Of a DNA stretch of 64,000 nucleotides, positions 1 to 12,985 are shown piece by piece. The notes beneath the pieces were generated by a model. The model saw only the letters and a list, made by a program, of their open reading frames with translations. It did not search any database and had not been told where the DNA came from. Position numbers and translations under genes: made by a program. Each line of letters starts with the position of its first letter. Position 1 is the first letter of the stretch. The DNA comes from Callorhinus ursinus (taxonomy: Eukaryota > Chordata > Mammalia > Carnivora > Otariidae): contig NW_020312785.1 of the NCBI RefSeq assembly GCF_003265705.1, positions 19,310,968 through 19,374,967 of the forward strand, given 5' to 3'.

Positions 1-230
1 ATAAAAGTAAGATGACGACCCCAAAAAGTACTGAGGAGACAAACCTACTTTGCATGTTCCTCATGCATGTTTCATCAAGCCAAAAACATCAGACATGATA
101 ATATGGCATCCACGAATAATCTCTCTTCTCCAAGAAGGATAAAGGAAGTCTGATGACTACTTAATTTTTTTCACTGTCCTTAGGACTCACTCCAAAAAGA
201 TGTTCAAATGATCATGAAGAGTGCCTGAGT

Positions 231-725
231 ATATTAGTTTCCTGTAGTTAGTATAACAATTTATCACAAACTGGGTGACTTCAACCAACAGAAATTTATT
301 CTCTTACATATCTGGGGGCCAGAAGTACAATGTCAAATTTCCCTGGGCTGAAATCAAGGTGTTGGCAAGTCTGTGCTTCCTCTAGAAACTCTTGGGGAGT
401 ATCCATCCCTTGCCTCCTCCAGCTGTTGGTGTTTGCTGTTATTCCATTCCTGGGGTCCCGTCACTCCAATCTCTGCATCCATCTTTACATGGTCTTCTCC
501 TTTTCTGTCTTCTCTTCTTCTCTCTCAATTTCCCTCTCCCTCTCTCATAAGGACACTTGTGATTGCATCTAAAATCCATTCACATAATCCAGAATAATCT
601 TCAATGTCAAGATCCTTAATTTAAGCACATATGCAAAGACTCTTTTCCTTTATAAGGTAACATTGGTATGTTCTAGGGATTAGGACCTGATATCTGTGGG
701 TGGCCATTATTCAGTTTACTACACT
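231..725 (-). repeat. MaLR LTR (MLT1-type)
   Basis: The strand given reads, in reverse, the familiar MLT1 end: tattagtttcctg, gggtgacttcaaccaacagaa, and at the other end a ggacctgatatc/ccattattcagtttact segment. It looks near full length (about 495 bp) and strongly diverged. Intergenic, downstream of USP25. Old endogenous LTR with no coding capacity. Confidence 0.75.
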
Positions 726-1016
726 GAACATCACCTAAAGAGCTCTGAATTTTGTCTACTAATGTAATAGCTGAGTGACTTCAGGCTGTTTTCCTTGGAG
801 AGAGGAAAAATGTGTTCTATACCTGGAAAGAAAAAGATGGATTATGAAGCAGCCACCCACTAGCATTTAGCTGTAGTCTTGTGACTACTGTTTGTTCAAT
901 GAAAAATGAGTGGAAATGATTGACATATGTCATTCTGGGCCAAAGGTACTAAAAAGCTAATGTGCCTCCCCAACAGTCTCTTTTCCTTTCTGCTGGCTGG
1001 ATTAAGACTATGAAAA

Positions 1017-1560
1017 GTGAGTCATTGGGACATAAAAAGAACTCAGTCCCTCAATGATTATGTGGAAGAAAAATATCTGCCAGTATATCTCAAACAAGAA
1101 AAATACAAAGAAATAGACACCTGGAAATATTGTAGTGAAAATACAAACACCAAGCAAATAAAGAAGATCTTAAAAACATCAGAGAGAAAAAGGAGACCAC
1201 CTACAAAGGCATGATAGATTGATTGATGATAGACAGATTAATGATGGAATTTTCAACATTAACAAGGGAAGCCAGAGATAGTAGAAAGACAAAATGTGAG
1301 AAAATATATATCAACCAAGAATTGTGTATCCAGCCAAACTCTATTACTAGAACAAGGGGGAAGTAAAGACATTTCAGAAATCAAAATCTTTGAATGTTTA
1401 TCACCTTAATGAGAGGAACTTCAGATGTACTTCAATAAGAAGAAAATTGATTAGAGGATGACAGTTGGAACATAAGAAATATTGAATATAATGATTAATG
1501 TGTCTGTAAATATAAAACAATTGCCTATATCAATTATTAATGATAATATCTAACTTTGAA
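1017..1560 (+). repeat. old L1 remnant
   Basis: Contains L1-like phrases such as aaccaagaattgtgtatccagc followed by caaactctattactagaac and aagtaaagacatttcagaa, as in the spacer/3' part of L1M elements. The 65-residue ORF here is a shadow. Subfamily uncertain. Confidence 0.55.
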
Positions 1561-4544
1561 AGTTAAAAAACGGAATAGAACTAACTACTAGGTAGCTACA
1601 GCACAGGAGTTGCAAGCCCGTTGTATTTAAGTCATCTGCCAATTTAATTTGTACACTCTAAATTTAGATTCTACCACAGGTTACAGCAAAGATCTGGCTG
1701 AGGATGCCAGTTAAAAGAAATAACCAAGGAAACTACTTACTGTTATAAAATGCATTTATTTTCATTCAACAAACTAATTAAGCAATCAATTAAGCAAACA
1801 AGCCATGACAGCTGATAGACTGGAAAGATATGTACTACTTTATGTTTGTTATTTGACCAGACATTCTATTTCTTTTGGCTATTGTTTATTTCCATCTGAT
1901 CCTTTGTTCACAAGTATTCTCTACCCAAACAGAAATAGGTGGTCATAATAACCTCACATAACTGTCTTCAGCAAGATCAGTGCATTCTGGACACAGGCAG
2001 GAAGTCCAATGTTGTTCTTGTCTGTTGGGTGTTAGGCTAAGCATTTTATGCTAATTAGGGACTTAGGCATATTTGATATGCCCTTGCATGTACTGGTTCA
2101 AATTAACATTAACCTTATCAGTGCTTTTATATTCAGAATAAATTAGATGTATACAACAGATGTTGCTTTTTACAAATTTTCTACCAGGTATTTATCGGTA
2201 TCAAATTTTTTTCAGAACTCTGGAGATTAATCAATCTGAAGGTTTCCATTAATTGTGGAGTAATGTTCTATCAGAGGATGCACCTCACAAGAAGCACCTA
2301 TAAAACTTGGACTAATACGGAAAAGCAATGGAGAGTGAACTGAAGCAGACGGAACTGGATGTGTAGTATACCCTCAAGGGAAGGAGTGGAAAGATTAGGA
2401 GGCAATTTTAGCCTAAAGTTAATTGCAGTCTTTGAGGCCATCCAGTGGTAATGGGGGCATTTGTAAAATGTATTTCTGTATTTCTGAGAAGAGCCAGAAA
2501 ACTGATAACAGGAAAATACCACTGAAGTGAGAAAAAGCTCTGGGAAGGAAAGAGACAGCAAAAGAACATAAAATCCACATTTCTAACCTCTGAACAAACT
2601 CAAAATGGCCCTCTCCTCGTATGTATTCTGTGGCACAAATTCCAGCCATCTCAGCCTCTGTGCATTCTAATTTCTGCCTTCTCAATTTACCAAGACCATC
2701 ATACTCTGCTTGATTTTCTTTTTGTGAGAGATTAAGGTCTTCTTAGATCTTTCCTGGCCTGGACACACCATAGCCTTGCCAATGTGCCTGACTTTCTACA
2801 TCCCCAGGACTATGTCAGAGCTTTTTTAAAACCCCGTATGAACATCTTACTCTCCAAATTTTCCTTTTATGTTTTTGGGCCAGCCTCTTGTTTGCCCCAG
2901 CTGGTATCACCGCCTCGGTCAGCTACCCGGATGTTAAATAATTGTCACTGAATTTTTTTCACAAATGCTCTGGGCATAGAACCTTTCCCATTGAGCAAAT
3001 TCTGAGTCAGTTCAACTAAAGAAAAGTCCTTTGACGTGGACGTTCCAGGTAGCTGCCAGACACCTGAAGTAGTAACAATTATCTGGAGATGAGGCTTTTG
3101 GAGAATGCCAAATCCATTCTCCCTCTTCCGTGTTACTTAGCCCCTGGCTTTCAAGGCTACTATGGGGCTGGAGGAGGGGGGTGAGAATAGGGCAGGTTAA
3201 AATGCCACAGAACTCATTCTTCTTACCTAGATTGTCATTTTTGATGAATATACATTCCTCAGACTGTTATAGTCCTTTGATTAATTTCCAGAGTGCTAAA
3301 AAAAGTTGGTTTTAATCATTTTCTATAATGTTCTCATAGTTTTTCTGGAGGAATATATTTTCAGAGGTTCTTACTCCACCATTCCAGAAGTGTTTTTTCT
3401 CCCACATATTTACTTTTTATTTTGCTCTTCGTTCTTTCTTACATTTCTAATTGCCATTTGAAGTTTTCTATTTTGCCAATGAATTCCTTCCTTGAACCTG
3501 CTTATAACACTTAGTTTAAAGTCTTTGCATGATCTTTTCATGATCTGGTTCTCCCATGTATCTTTCCCTAATGATTTTTCCTTGTCATTTAAATTCAAGT
3601 TCATGTCTTCTTTTCTGCCAGTTTTTGTTGTACTTATCTTGCTTTGTCTGATTCAGCTTGCTTGATATTATATGTAAAGTTTGAAGAGACTGTATCAGGC
3701 TTGGAATGATGTATATTTTATTTCCAGTGGGCAACCCAGCTAGCAATTCACAGTAATCTCATCAGTCATTGGAAAGACTCAAACCTGGGCTTTAGTTCCT
3801 TCAAAGGCCTATTTCTGTTTACTCTTATTCTTGGAGTATAACCTTTCAAAGTGCCAGTACAAGGTGTTTTCCAAGGTCTCTCCCTCTTCATGGGTCCTGA
3901 ACATCAATCCTTCCCATCCTCTCAAGTTCCATAAGTCAGCCCAAAACACTACCCAGCTACACCATCTCGGAGCTGCCTCTTTAGGAATTGGTAAAGGCAT
4001 TGAAGAGAAAAGCAGCACCTGATGTTGGGCTTATCCAACTTGATTCTTTTCTGGCTTCAGGCCTGTGCAAATCCTCCGTCTTCATTACTTTGGTAGTTCT
4101 CCAATGCCTTCACATAGCTACATGTACTTTATTTTGTGCAGCTTTTTTTTTTTTTTTTCCCTTTTCCAAGCAGGAATGACTGCTTTGAAGCAAATGATTT
4201 TGTCATTCCCAGAAATAAAAACTCCACTCAAAATTTTAGGTCTTGACTTTAGGGTTCTGAATCAATTTGGGAGAGTTATTTTTGTTTGTTTTTGGTTTGG
4301 TTTTGTTTTACCTCAAGGAAGAGTCACTTCCTACCAGTTTTATGGAATCCAAAAAAGAGAATATTGGTCTACTCATGCCACTAGAGACCACCTTGGTTAG
4401 AATCAAATCTGCTGACCCAATCTTTGTGTTTGGTGCCCAGATTTGCATTCTACAAAGTTCCTCTTTCATTTTTAGGCAAAGGAAAGATTAGAGAACATTT
4501 GCACTAAAGGAAGAAACCAAAAAGATCATCCAAACATTGGCTGG
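1561..4544. other. intergenic, no gene seen
   Basis: No exon-like or conserved coding sequence recognised. About 3380-4150 is T/C-rich and may be a decayed LINE or LTR interior, but I cannot assign it. The short ORFs overlap each other on both strands and show no domain. A T18-like run lies near 4142-4160. Confidence 0.5.
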
Positions 4545-4932
4545 TATATTAGTTTTCTAGGTGCCATAATAGAATACGACAATTTGAGTGGCTTAAAAAT
4601 GAAAATTTATGTTCTCACATTTCTGGAGACTAGAAGTCCAAGAACGAGGTGTTGACAAGATTGGTTTCTTCTGAGGCTTCTCTTCTGAGCCTGTAAATGG
4701 CCATCTCCCTCCTGTGTCTTCACAGAATCTTCCATCTCTACAGGTCTGTGTATCAGTTTCTTCTTCTTACAAGGTCACCAGTCATACTGAATTAGGGCCA
4801 ACTTTAATCATTGCATTTTCTCATAATTACTCTTTAATAACCCTACCTACAAATACAGCCAAATTCTGAGGTAATGGGAAGTTACAACTTCAACATATGG
4901 ATTTTAAGGAAACACAATTCAACTCTAACACC
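4545..4932 (-). repeat. MaLR LTR (MLT1-type), second copy
   Basis: Same family and orientation as 231-725: tatattagttttctaggtgcc, gagtggcttaaaaatgaaaa, ctggagactagaagtccaag, and a cctgtgtcttcacagaatc segment. The two copies are only about 65-70 % alike by eye, so they are independent old insertions. Confidence 0.75.
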
Positions 4933-7739
4933 TGGGGTAATAGATCTTGGCTCTCAAGGAGAAATATCATTATTTCTGTACATTGGTGGCCATTACAATG
5001 TAGGGTCAAATCCAGAGAGCTCCTATGGAGCCTTCAGGAAAGAGCTCTTCAAACCACTAAACTCAGTGATAATGTCTAGAGACAACTTCCCCAGGAAATG
5101 TCAGTGGTTCTTATGCTAAGTCCCCAAGACTGCCTTCCTTTCTGGCCTTTCAAGGGCCTGAGTGTTCAACATTTTCTTGAAAATAATGAGATATCTCAGT
5201 AGTTTTTGAAAACTATTTTTTTAACTTAAAGTTATCTCATCTAAATTTTTTAATTTCAGAAAATAGGAAATTAAAATGCTTTAATTTCTTTAGTAGACTT
5301 TTAAAAAATAAGTGAAATACTCATAACTTTTTCAAAAGAATTTATATCATCCCATTAAAGACCAACCCTATGGGGAGCATACATCTTCAGATTCCTGACT
5401 ACTGAAGTATCACAAGCATTAAATTACCAAAATAATAGAGCTCACGCTGTAGATACCTAATCTCTGGGGTGTAGGAACATTTCAAGGAGAAGTTAATTAT
5501 TAAATTTAAATAGTAGCACATTTATTTAACAAACATTTTCCAAATATCTATGTAATTTTGCATAGTTTAGGCTTTGTGGGGTTACCAAACAAGCAAGCAA
5601 ACAAACCCCACTAATCCACAGGCTCTATCTTCAAAGGGTGTATAATCTAGCTGGGGAGACACCGAGAACATGAAATGTTACAGAGCATGTCGAGAGTCAT
5701 CCTTACACTGAGGTCATACTATTCTCTGAGTTATAACTATAATACATTAGCATGTATTATATTGCCAAAGCAAGTGCAAGGATTACTAAAGTGTAAGGCA
5801 GGAAAATTAAGACTACATTCAATTCAGCTAGAAATAGCTGGATTTCCAGCAAGGTCAATCGCTTATGTTATAGATAGTTCAAAAGAGTAGCTAAAAGTAG
5901 AAAGCATTTTCAGTGCAAAATAAAGGTTATAATGGTTATAATGACAGGTCCTGCATTCCTGTTTGAATTCCAGAACAAGAGCAGTTTCTTTTTTCGTACA
6001 TCCAAGATATGAGAGCAAAAAGAAAGATTCTGGGAAAAAAATTTTTGGAAACATTTTGGCCATCCTACTCTACTGATTGATTGTGTAGGCTTGTATAACT
6101 CCAGAGAATAAAAGAATAAAATGCTGTCACTTAGTACTTACTTTTTGTAAAAATATGAATTGAACATTTTACAAAGAATTAAGGTGTTTATAATAGTGCC
6201 ACCTTAGAAGAAAAAGTAAAGAAGCTTTTAAAATAAAAGTACATATATTTGAGCAAATATATTAGCGTTTTCTTGTTTTCCACTTATTAAAAAAAAAAAA
6301 CTATTCCCTAAATACAGTATTATGACACCACCTACTGGGAATTTAGAAGACAACAATCAAATTATTGCATGTAACTATCCCTTCTTCAACTAGAAGTGCT
6401 GTTAAAATTATCAATAAAGTGATCAAAAGAATGCCCAATATACACACACTAGTGAAGGCATAGAAAAATTTAACCAAAGCCTTTGCCAATCCAGTGGGGA
6501 GCTCTGGAGCATACATGGCCCTGCACTGGGCCAAAATGGCATGACCTTTATTTACTCCATGCATCTGTGGGCATGCCCTTGGAGGAAGCAGCCCTTTGCC
6601 CTGAGGCGGACCCTGGGCAGGACTGCCCCCTACCAAGAGAATCTAGGTAGTGCTCCTCTGTACCCACCTCAACGCGGGATGACAGAGAGGTTCTAAAGAT
6701 ATTTTAAGGCCACATTTATTGGAAGCGTTACCAATCTGATAAGTGTGATCATACCTGTCATGCTATTTCAACCCTTCTACTTTCTAAAATTCTTCCTTTC
6801 CTAATGCCTAACTGCCATCAAAACGGGGGCAAATTCTTTTCCAACATCAACATCTGAAAGGGCTCTTTATGTCAATTTCTGCAAATGTTTATATTTACCT
6901 CTTGGTCATGGCTTATATAAAATCAATTTAAAAACCATGTTGCTGAGGGCCAACACTTTTCATTTTCTATTTTCAGTCCTTCTAGGTATAAGTTGCTTGA
7001 CGCACAGAAGGATTTGAATTTGCTCCTGCCGCCAGATTCCTGCTGCCACTATCAACCTGCCACCACTTCAAAGGAAAAAGTTCTCACCTTGAGATTTTTG
7101 AGACCATGGATGCAAAGTCAATTCTAGCCTCAAACCATATCCCCAGACAAGCGGCTCGTGGCTGTGAATTTCTCCCTTCATCCAGAGCAAAGGATGAAAA
7201 AGACACGTTTCTTTACTGCCTTCCTTGGGAAGAGGGTTTTTCCCCTTTTTCCTAATGCTTATTCTTTTTCCTGGGCTTTATGTTCTTTTCCCCAGCTTAC
7301 TGGCCTGAATTAAATTTTATGGGCCCAAAGATTCACTTTATGGTGGGAGGAGGAGCTTTTAAATGAAAAATGTAAAATTATGTAGGAAAGTTAATATTAA
7401 CTGGAATAGGAAAAGAAATAGCAAAAAATATAAAAATATAAATACTAACAAATATAATTAAATCGTCATCTCAATAATTTTTTTCTGACATTTTTGGTCA
7501 TGTCTCTTCACATGTTAATGATTTTGTAATATTTTCTATGGGGAGACTAGACAAGTAATTTAGTCTTCCTTTTGGCATAGTTGATCAGAATGGGTCCAGG
7601 CTTACGTGATTCTTGGCCTTTGAGAGTATTCCTCTTTCTTCCCAGCCTCAGGGATGCATTAAAACTGCTCTAATATTTTATCCATTATTGTAAGTATCTT
7701 GTTAATGACAGTGCTTTCTAGATGCAGAGTCCCTGATGG
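4933..7739. other. intergenic, no gene seen
   Basis: No recognised element. Contains a minus-strand ORF at 6343-6636 (97 residues) that I do not recognise (see findings), with a hydrophobic stretch FFYAFTSVCILGILLITLLI. Otherwise nothing seen. Confidence 0.45.
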
Positions 7740-8100
7740 ATTCTTGAAGACGTTCTATCATGCCTTCTGTCTCTGCCACTCCAGAGATATCCCTTGTGCA
7801 GATAACGGACTCTTCTGTCCCCATTTTACTCAGAAACACCAGTTCCTACCTGTTGAAAAACTCTTCTTAGACTAACAGACACAAGGCTTTCCTACTTCTC
7901 TTGATATTCTCTATTTCCCTCGAACACGGGCCCTTTTATGCTCCTCAAAATTCAGCCCTGGGCGCCCCCTCTCTTCTCTCTACATCATCTTACTATGTAT
8001 CATGGAAATTCCCTTCACTTTAACTGCATGTCAGAGCTGATTCTCAATTTTATATCTCCAGGGGACAATTCTGCTCCAATCTCCACTTGCAAACTTACAT
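7740..8100 (+). repeat. L2-like LINE fragment
   Basis: The words gagctgattctcaattttat and atctccaggggacaattctg, followed by ctccaatctcc, resemble the ...cccaaatttatatctccagcccagacctctctcctgaactcc... block of an ancient L2/CR1-type LINE. Heavily decayed; family call tentative. Confidence 0.4.
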
Positions 8101-8104
8101 ACAT

Positions 8105-8933
8105 ACAGAAAATGAAAACGTATCCTATCATAAGAAATTGGAAGCAAGTCTCCCCCATGTCTTTTTCTAATCACACATCCTTCCTCCCTCCTCAAAGTAG
8201 CCATTATCCTGACTTATATGGTAATCCTTTTATTGATTTTTATTTTAACTTTACCGTTCATGAATGAATTCCTATATATTTTGATTTTTACCCAGGGTTT
8301 TTTTGAACGTTAAACAAATAGAATGATACTATGATTTTGTCTTGCTTCTCTCACTCAGTGTTATCACATAAGATTCTCCTATGTTGATATATACAGCTAT
8401 CGTTTCCTCCTTTTTATTGCTATATAGTATTCCATTATGGGAATATACTACAATTTATCAGTTCACTGTTGATGGCTCTTTGAGTTGTTTCTAGTTTTTG
8501 CTACTATGAACAATGCTTCTAAGAACACTTTTGTATGTGTAAGCTGATACACATATACCCAAATATCTTTAGGAAAAACACTTAGGAATTGCTGTATAAT
8601 GTACTTATAACTTCAGATGTTCTAAAATAATGTTAAATGTTAAAATGTTTTCCAAAGTGTTTACACTAATTTACACACCCACATGCATAATTTGAGTGTT
8701 CCTGTTGCTACATACACGTCTCCCCATTTGGTAGTGCCAAAAGTTAATTTTTTTTACCAATCTTGTGGGTGTTTGGTGGCATATTGTGGTTTTAATTTGC
8801 ACTTTCCTGATTATTAATGAATTGTGCACTTTTCCATATTTACCAGTCATTTGGATTCTTTGTAAAGCCTCTATTCAAGTTTACTTTTTTACTGGATTCT
8901 CAGGAATTTTTGTATAACATATATTGTATGTAT

Positions 8934-8935
<2 letters not shown>
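8105..8935 (-). repeat. old L1 (L1M) 3' region, antisense
   Basis: In this orientation it shows the reverse of the L1M 3' part: tattccattatgggaatata, gttgatggctctttgagttg, ttgctactatgaacaatgct, tggttttaatttgcac and tccattcaagt-like words. It ends at a CA microsatellite. No intact ORF. Confidence 0.7.

Positions 8936-8964
<29 letters not shown>
8935..8964 (+). repeat. (CA)n microsatellite
   Basis: About 15 uninterrupted CA units at the edge of the L1 remnant; explains the His-Thr run in ORFs here. Confidence 0.95.
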
Positions 8965-8966
<2 letters not shown>

Positions 8967-9169
8967 TTGCTTTGTGGCTGTTTTTCTTCCATGCCTTCAT
9001 TATAGCTTGCAGTGTGTCACCCGTTAGAGCTGTAAGTCCATTTCCCAGAACTTCCTTTTCTCTGTGGTTGCTAGTTAGCATTGGTCAAAACAATCACAAA
9101 ATTGGGAAAATAGAAGAATTAGCCTTTTTTCTCTGAAGGCCATTGGTTAGATGCAGTGACTAACACATG

Positions 9170-9545
9170 CAGGGATGCCAGTATGTTCTAGTTTGTGTCT
9201 GCTCTCCTCCACTCTACACCCAGCTCTTTGCTAACTCTGTTGACTGTCAGTTGCCCCAGGACCATCATTATGGTGGAGGCACACCTTCTCATAGAGCTCC
9301 CTGTGAGCTTTCTCTCCAGAATCCCACTTAGCAGCTGGACATGCTTGGCTTCCCAGGTTGACTGGTCAGTGACAATTTCTCTAATTTCCCAACTTCTCTC
9401 CCATAATTTCACTCCCAAATCCTCCCCAAATTCTGTAGTATTAATTATCATAAGTATTTTTATCTCACAATTCATAGTTGTGACTCCCTCATTCAGCCTC
9501 ATAAATGTAGTTATTGGTATCAAAAGTGGTTCAGGGTAACAGAAT
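9170..9545 (+). repeat. possible ERVL-type LTR with primer-binding-site-like edge
   Basis: The sequence ends with ttggtatcaaaagtggttca followed by gggtaacag, which resembles the tRNA-Leu primer-binding site that follows ERVL/MaLR LTRs (tggtatcagaagtggga). The preceding 340 bp would then be an LTR. ORFs on both strands are shadows. The internal region after it is not recognisable. Confidence 0.35.
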
Positions 9546-9839
9546 CTTCAGTGTGATAATCTACCATTTTTATCTCCAATCCGATTAAAGTGAATTAATG
9601 TTGCTTATTATAAAGTAATGACAGTTGAATAAACAAAAACATAAATGGAACTGAGTAGAGTGTTTATAAATATCAAATATAAAAATTTATTTTCTAGTGG
9701 AGATTACATTTTAGATCAGTAAGGGAAAAGAGGAATTATTTTATAAATAGTATTAGACAACTAGATAATCTTGGCAGAAATTTATGAATCTTTACCTCAC
9801 TCCTTAAATTAATATAATTTCCAACTGCACTAGGAACTG

Positions 9840-10500
9840 ACATAAAAAATAAAATCATAAAAATATCAGAAGAAAACATGGATGAGTATTTTCATAATCT
9901 TGCACAGGGAAAATTATTCGTAGACAGAATATCAAAGGCAGAAACTATAAAGCAGGTCAACAGATTTGATTACATAAAAAGTCAAAAAACAGTATTATTA
10001 TAAGCAAGCTTAAAATAAATGACAGAAGGAAAATTTTTGCAATGTGCATAATAAAGAATGATTCCTAATATAAGCTACTGTAAATTCAGACATGAACAAC
10101 CCCCGTAAAAGTGCAAAATGTAAGCAGTTAACTACACACAATACAAACAGCTGTTAACATATTAAAATGTTTACTCACTAAAAATAAAAAAAATAATAAA
10201 CTTTTGTTACTAAAAACTGTCAATATTCTTTGTTGAACCTGTGGAAACAGACTCCCATGCTCTAGTGGTGGCAGTATAATCAGATAGTTTTGGTGAAGGT
10301 CCGTTTGACAATTTAGCTCAAAATTTTAAACATGGATACTCAGTAACTCAGAAATTATACAAGAAATTTACTGGAAAGACAAAAGGCGTGAAAACAATAT
10401 TAGTATGCACACAGACATAAGTAGCAGCCTACATTGTATGTCCATGAACAAGTTATAGTTTGTTTTCCTTATAATCAAATGCTGTAGAGCAGTGAGACAG
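9840..10500 (+). repeat. old L1 ORF2-end remnant
   Basis: Phrases such as aaaaatatcagaagaaaaca then tggatgagtattttcataat and aagcaggtcaacagatttga then ttacataaaaa match the end of L1M ORF2 with many decays. No open frame remains. Confidence 0.6.
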
Positions 10501-11715
10501 ATCTATACACACTTCCTTGAAAATGTCTACATTTATATTTTTAAATTTTTTATGAAAATCATTGAATTATAGTGTGTGTGTGTACATGTGCACATGTGCA
10601 CATACATAGAAAATGTGCAGAAGGATTAACATAAAAATGTGAACAGTGTCTTAACTTCGGGTAGATGGATTTGGGTGGATTATTACTTTTGTCTTACCAA
10701 GTTTGTCTTATGTATGTACACCTGGTATATATTGTGTGGTATGTGGCACACATGCAAAAAAAAAAAAAAAGGAACAAAAAAGAAAAAATATATATGTGAA
10801 TGAACGGTTGGGAGTGAATTCTTTCTGCTACTGATTTTAAAAATAAAGCACAAATGGATCATTAAAAGGTTTCATTTGATAGAGAAGAGCAACAAGATTT
10901 CAATTAGAACTAGCGCATTTACTCTTGAGGTCCCAGAGATAGTCTACAAATACATTCCTGAATATTTAGCATTTTAGGGATTAACATCTTTAGGTAAAAA
11001 GGAATTCTTAAAAGGAAACTAATGTGTTACCTATTGTCTCTCAGCTCCAATTCCACCCTTCTATCCTTTGCTCTGTGATGCTGGGGCTGGGACTCCACAA
11101 ACTACATTTTCCTGACCCCCTTGACTGCTGCATTCCGTTTAGATTCTGCCAGAAAGTACTACCGAGAAGGTGGAAGGTAGGAAGAGGAAAACAAGATTCA
11201 CTTTTGTCTTTGCTTGCCAATCCTACCAGTGTTGACCTAATGTCAGTTAATTCCAGTCTTCAACTACTTTCAGAAAGTCTAGAACTATCTTCACTGCATC
11301 CCTCAGAAGTAGCAAGAGCAGATGGGTGGTGAACCGTCTCAGAAGTTTATGCACCAAGTCCATGCGCACTCCTGTTTAGGAGCTCCAAGGTTCTGGCAAC
11401 CCCAACTTTTCCCCCTTGTTTCCTCACCCCTAGGAATAGTGGCTACCTCCTGCAGTTAGGATATCCAGATTGTCCTCTATGCCTCTATCACATGTCTTTT
11501 GTTGAAATACCTACCGTGGGCTCTCCTGACAAGACACATGCTGCGAGAGGTGCTAGCTAAAGAGCAGATACACTAATGTGATTAATGGCAGGATCAAGAT
11601 AAAAAGACATAAATGCTAAAGACTGGTTTGCTCAGGTTAGCACTTTAAAGGTGCCTGAAAGTTCTCATCTTGTCAGTGTAGGAAAATGTCCGTATCCCCA
11701 AGGGTCTTCAGCAGC
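10501..11715. other. intergenic; unassigned old repeat at about 11010-11470
   Basis: 10501-11010 is AT-rich with a short TG run and nothing else. About 11010-11470 is GC-richer (ctgggactccacaaactaca, tctgccagaaagtactaccg, ccagtcttcaactactttc) and resembles an old interspersed repeat I know by sight but cannot name. The 102-residue ORF inside has no recognisable domain. Confidence 0.45.
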
Positions 11716-11905
11716 TCTGTCCAATAGAACTTTCTGTGGTAATGGAAATGTTCTAAAATATGTCATCCAATGTGTTGCAGGAATCTCATGCGTCTATTGA
11801 GCATTTGGAATGCGGCTAGTGTGACTAAGTAATTTTAACTTTATTTGGTTTAAATTTAAATAGCCACATGTGGCTAGTGATTATCATATCAATCAATGCA
11901 GGTCA
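11708..11905 (+). repeat. hAT-like MITE (ctgtccaatagaac type)
   Basis: Begins gcagctctgtccaatagaac, includes gcggctagtgtgactaagta and ends with tagccacatgtggctagtga; these inverted ends are typical of a common mammalian nonautonomous DNA element. A second copy lies at 22028-22250. Confidence 0.65.
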
Positions 11906-12746
11906 AAGATGGTTGGCCACAAGGCCAGAGAACCTGTGAGACTACACTTCTATTAAGTTGCCGGATAATTTAACAGATGCTGAGGTTACAAAACCAGGGT
12001 ATTTCTCTCTCTAAAGGAGTTCTGTCCAGCAATGGAAGACAAAAATGTAAAACCTCTTTGAAAGATTGTTCTGCCGACAGTGTTGAAGATGGACAATGGG
12101 GGCAAGATCAGTGACAAAGAGGCCAGTTATGTCAACTGTATTTCAACTAAAACAAAGAACTGACAGAGGGACATTCAGGAACAAATCTAATTGTCCAAAT
12201 TAAGAGATGAGAGATCTCATCAACAGTACTACCGAAGAAATGCATGAGCAACGTACTAACAATTTTGACCTGTTGACACTTGGTAATCAATGGGAAATAA
12301 AAGTAGAATTGAGAATAATTCCCCATGTCTGGATTATTGTATCATTCACCAAGGGAATACAAGAGAATTATGTTTGGGAAGAAGCGATGAAGTCAGTGGA
12401 TGTGCAAAGCCTGAAGTGCCTATGAAATATCCAAGTCTGTATATTGACCAGATCGTTGGCAACATATATGGGTCTGAAACGCATGAGGTTGGTTTGGTTA
12501 GAAGTTAGAGACACAGAATGGTGAACCATCAGCACGCAGGCAGTATAGGACGACAAACTAGTAGACACGACCATCCAGAAAAGGTGAAGTTAGAAGGGAG
12601 CCAAGTACAGATCCTCGACACTCATATTTAAGGAGTAGGGAAAAAAAAGAAATGACAGGGAATGCAGGTAGGAATGAGAGTAGCCCAAGGAAGTCTGTCT
12701 CAGGAAGGCAGATTCTGGGAGTAAACAATAGCAACAAATTATAAAA
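11906..12746. other. intergenic, nothing recognised
   Basis: About 840 bp without a recognisable element. Overlapping ORFs on both strands near 12207-12800 share no similarity with known proteins that I can recall. Confidence 0.5.
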
Positions 12747-12985
12747 GGCTGACAATTTTTGAACACTTACTATGTGGCAGACATTTTCCAAGAATTTCAT
12801 ATACAGAAACCCACTTAAACTTTTAAGAGTCCTATAAGGTAGGTTATACTACAGTCCCATTTTATAGATGAAGAAATACAAAAAGGCACAGAAAAGTCCA
12901 AGAGTAATAGCTGGTCAAGTAAACAGCTGACCCAGGATGCAGACGAGGCAGTCTGGTTCTAGAGCCTGCACTCTTGACCACTCAG
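12747..12985 (+). repeat. MIR SINE
   Basis: Near full-length MIR: tttttgaacacttactatgt then ggcagacattttcc, cctataaggtaggttatact, cccattttatagatgaagaa, gcagtctggttctagagcct then gcactcttgacca. Clear MIRb-like order. Confidence 0.85.

Noticed and set aside
6289..6300. A12 run as tail of a processed pseudogene
   Set aside because: No coding similarity upstream on the plus strand and no target duplication found.
8817..9136. ORFs with CV/HT runs
   Set aside because: Result of the CA microsatellite and the antisense L1 remnant.
9188..9539. ORFs of about 111 residues on both strands
   Set aside because: Mirror ORFs of equal length over a probable LTR; no protein family recognised.
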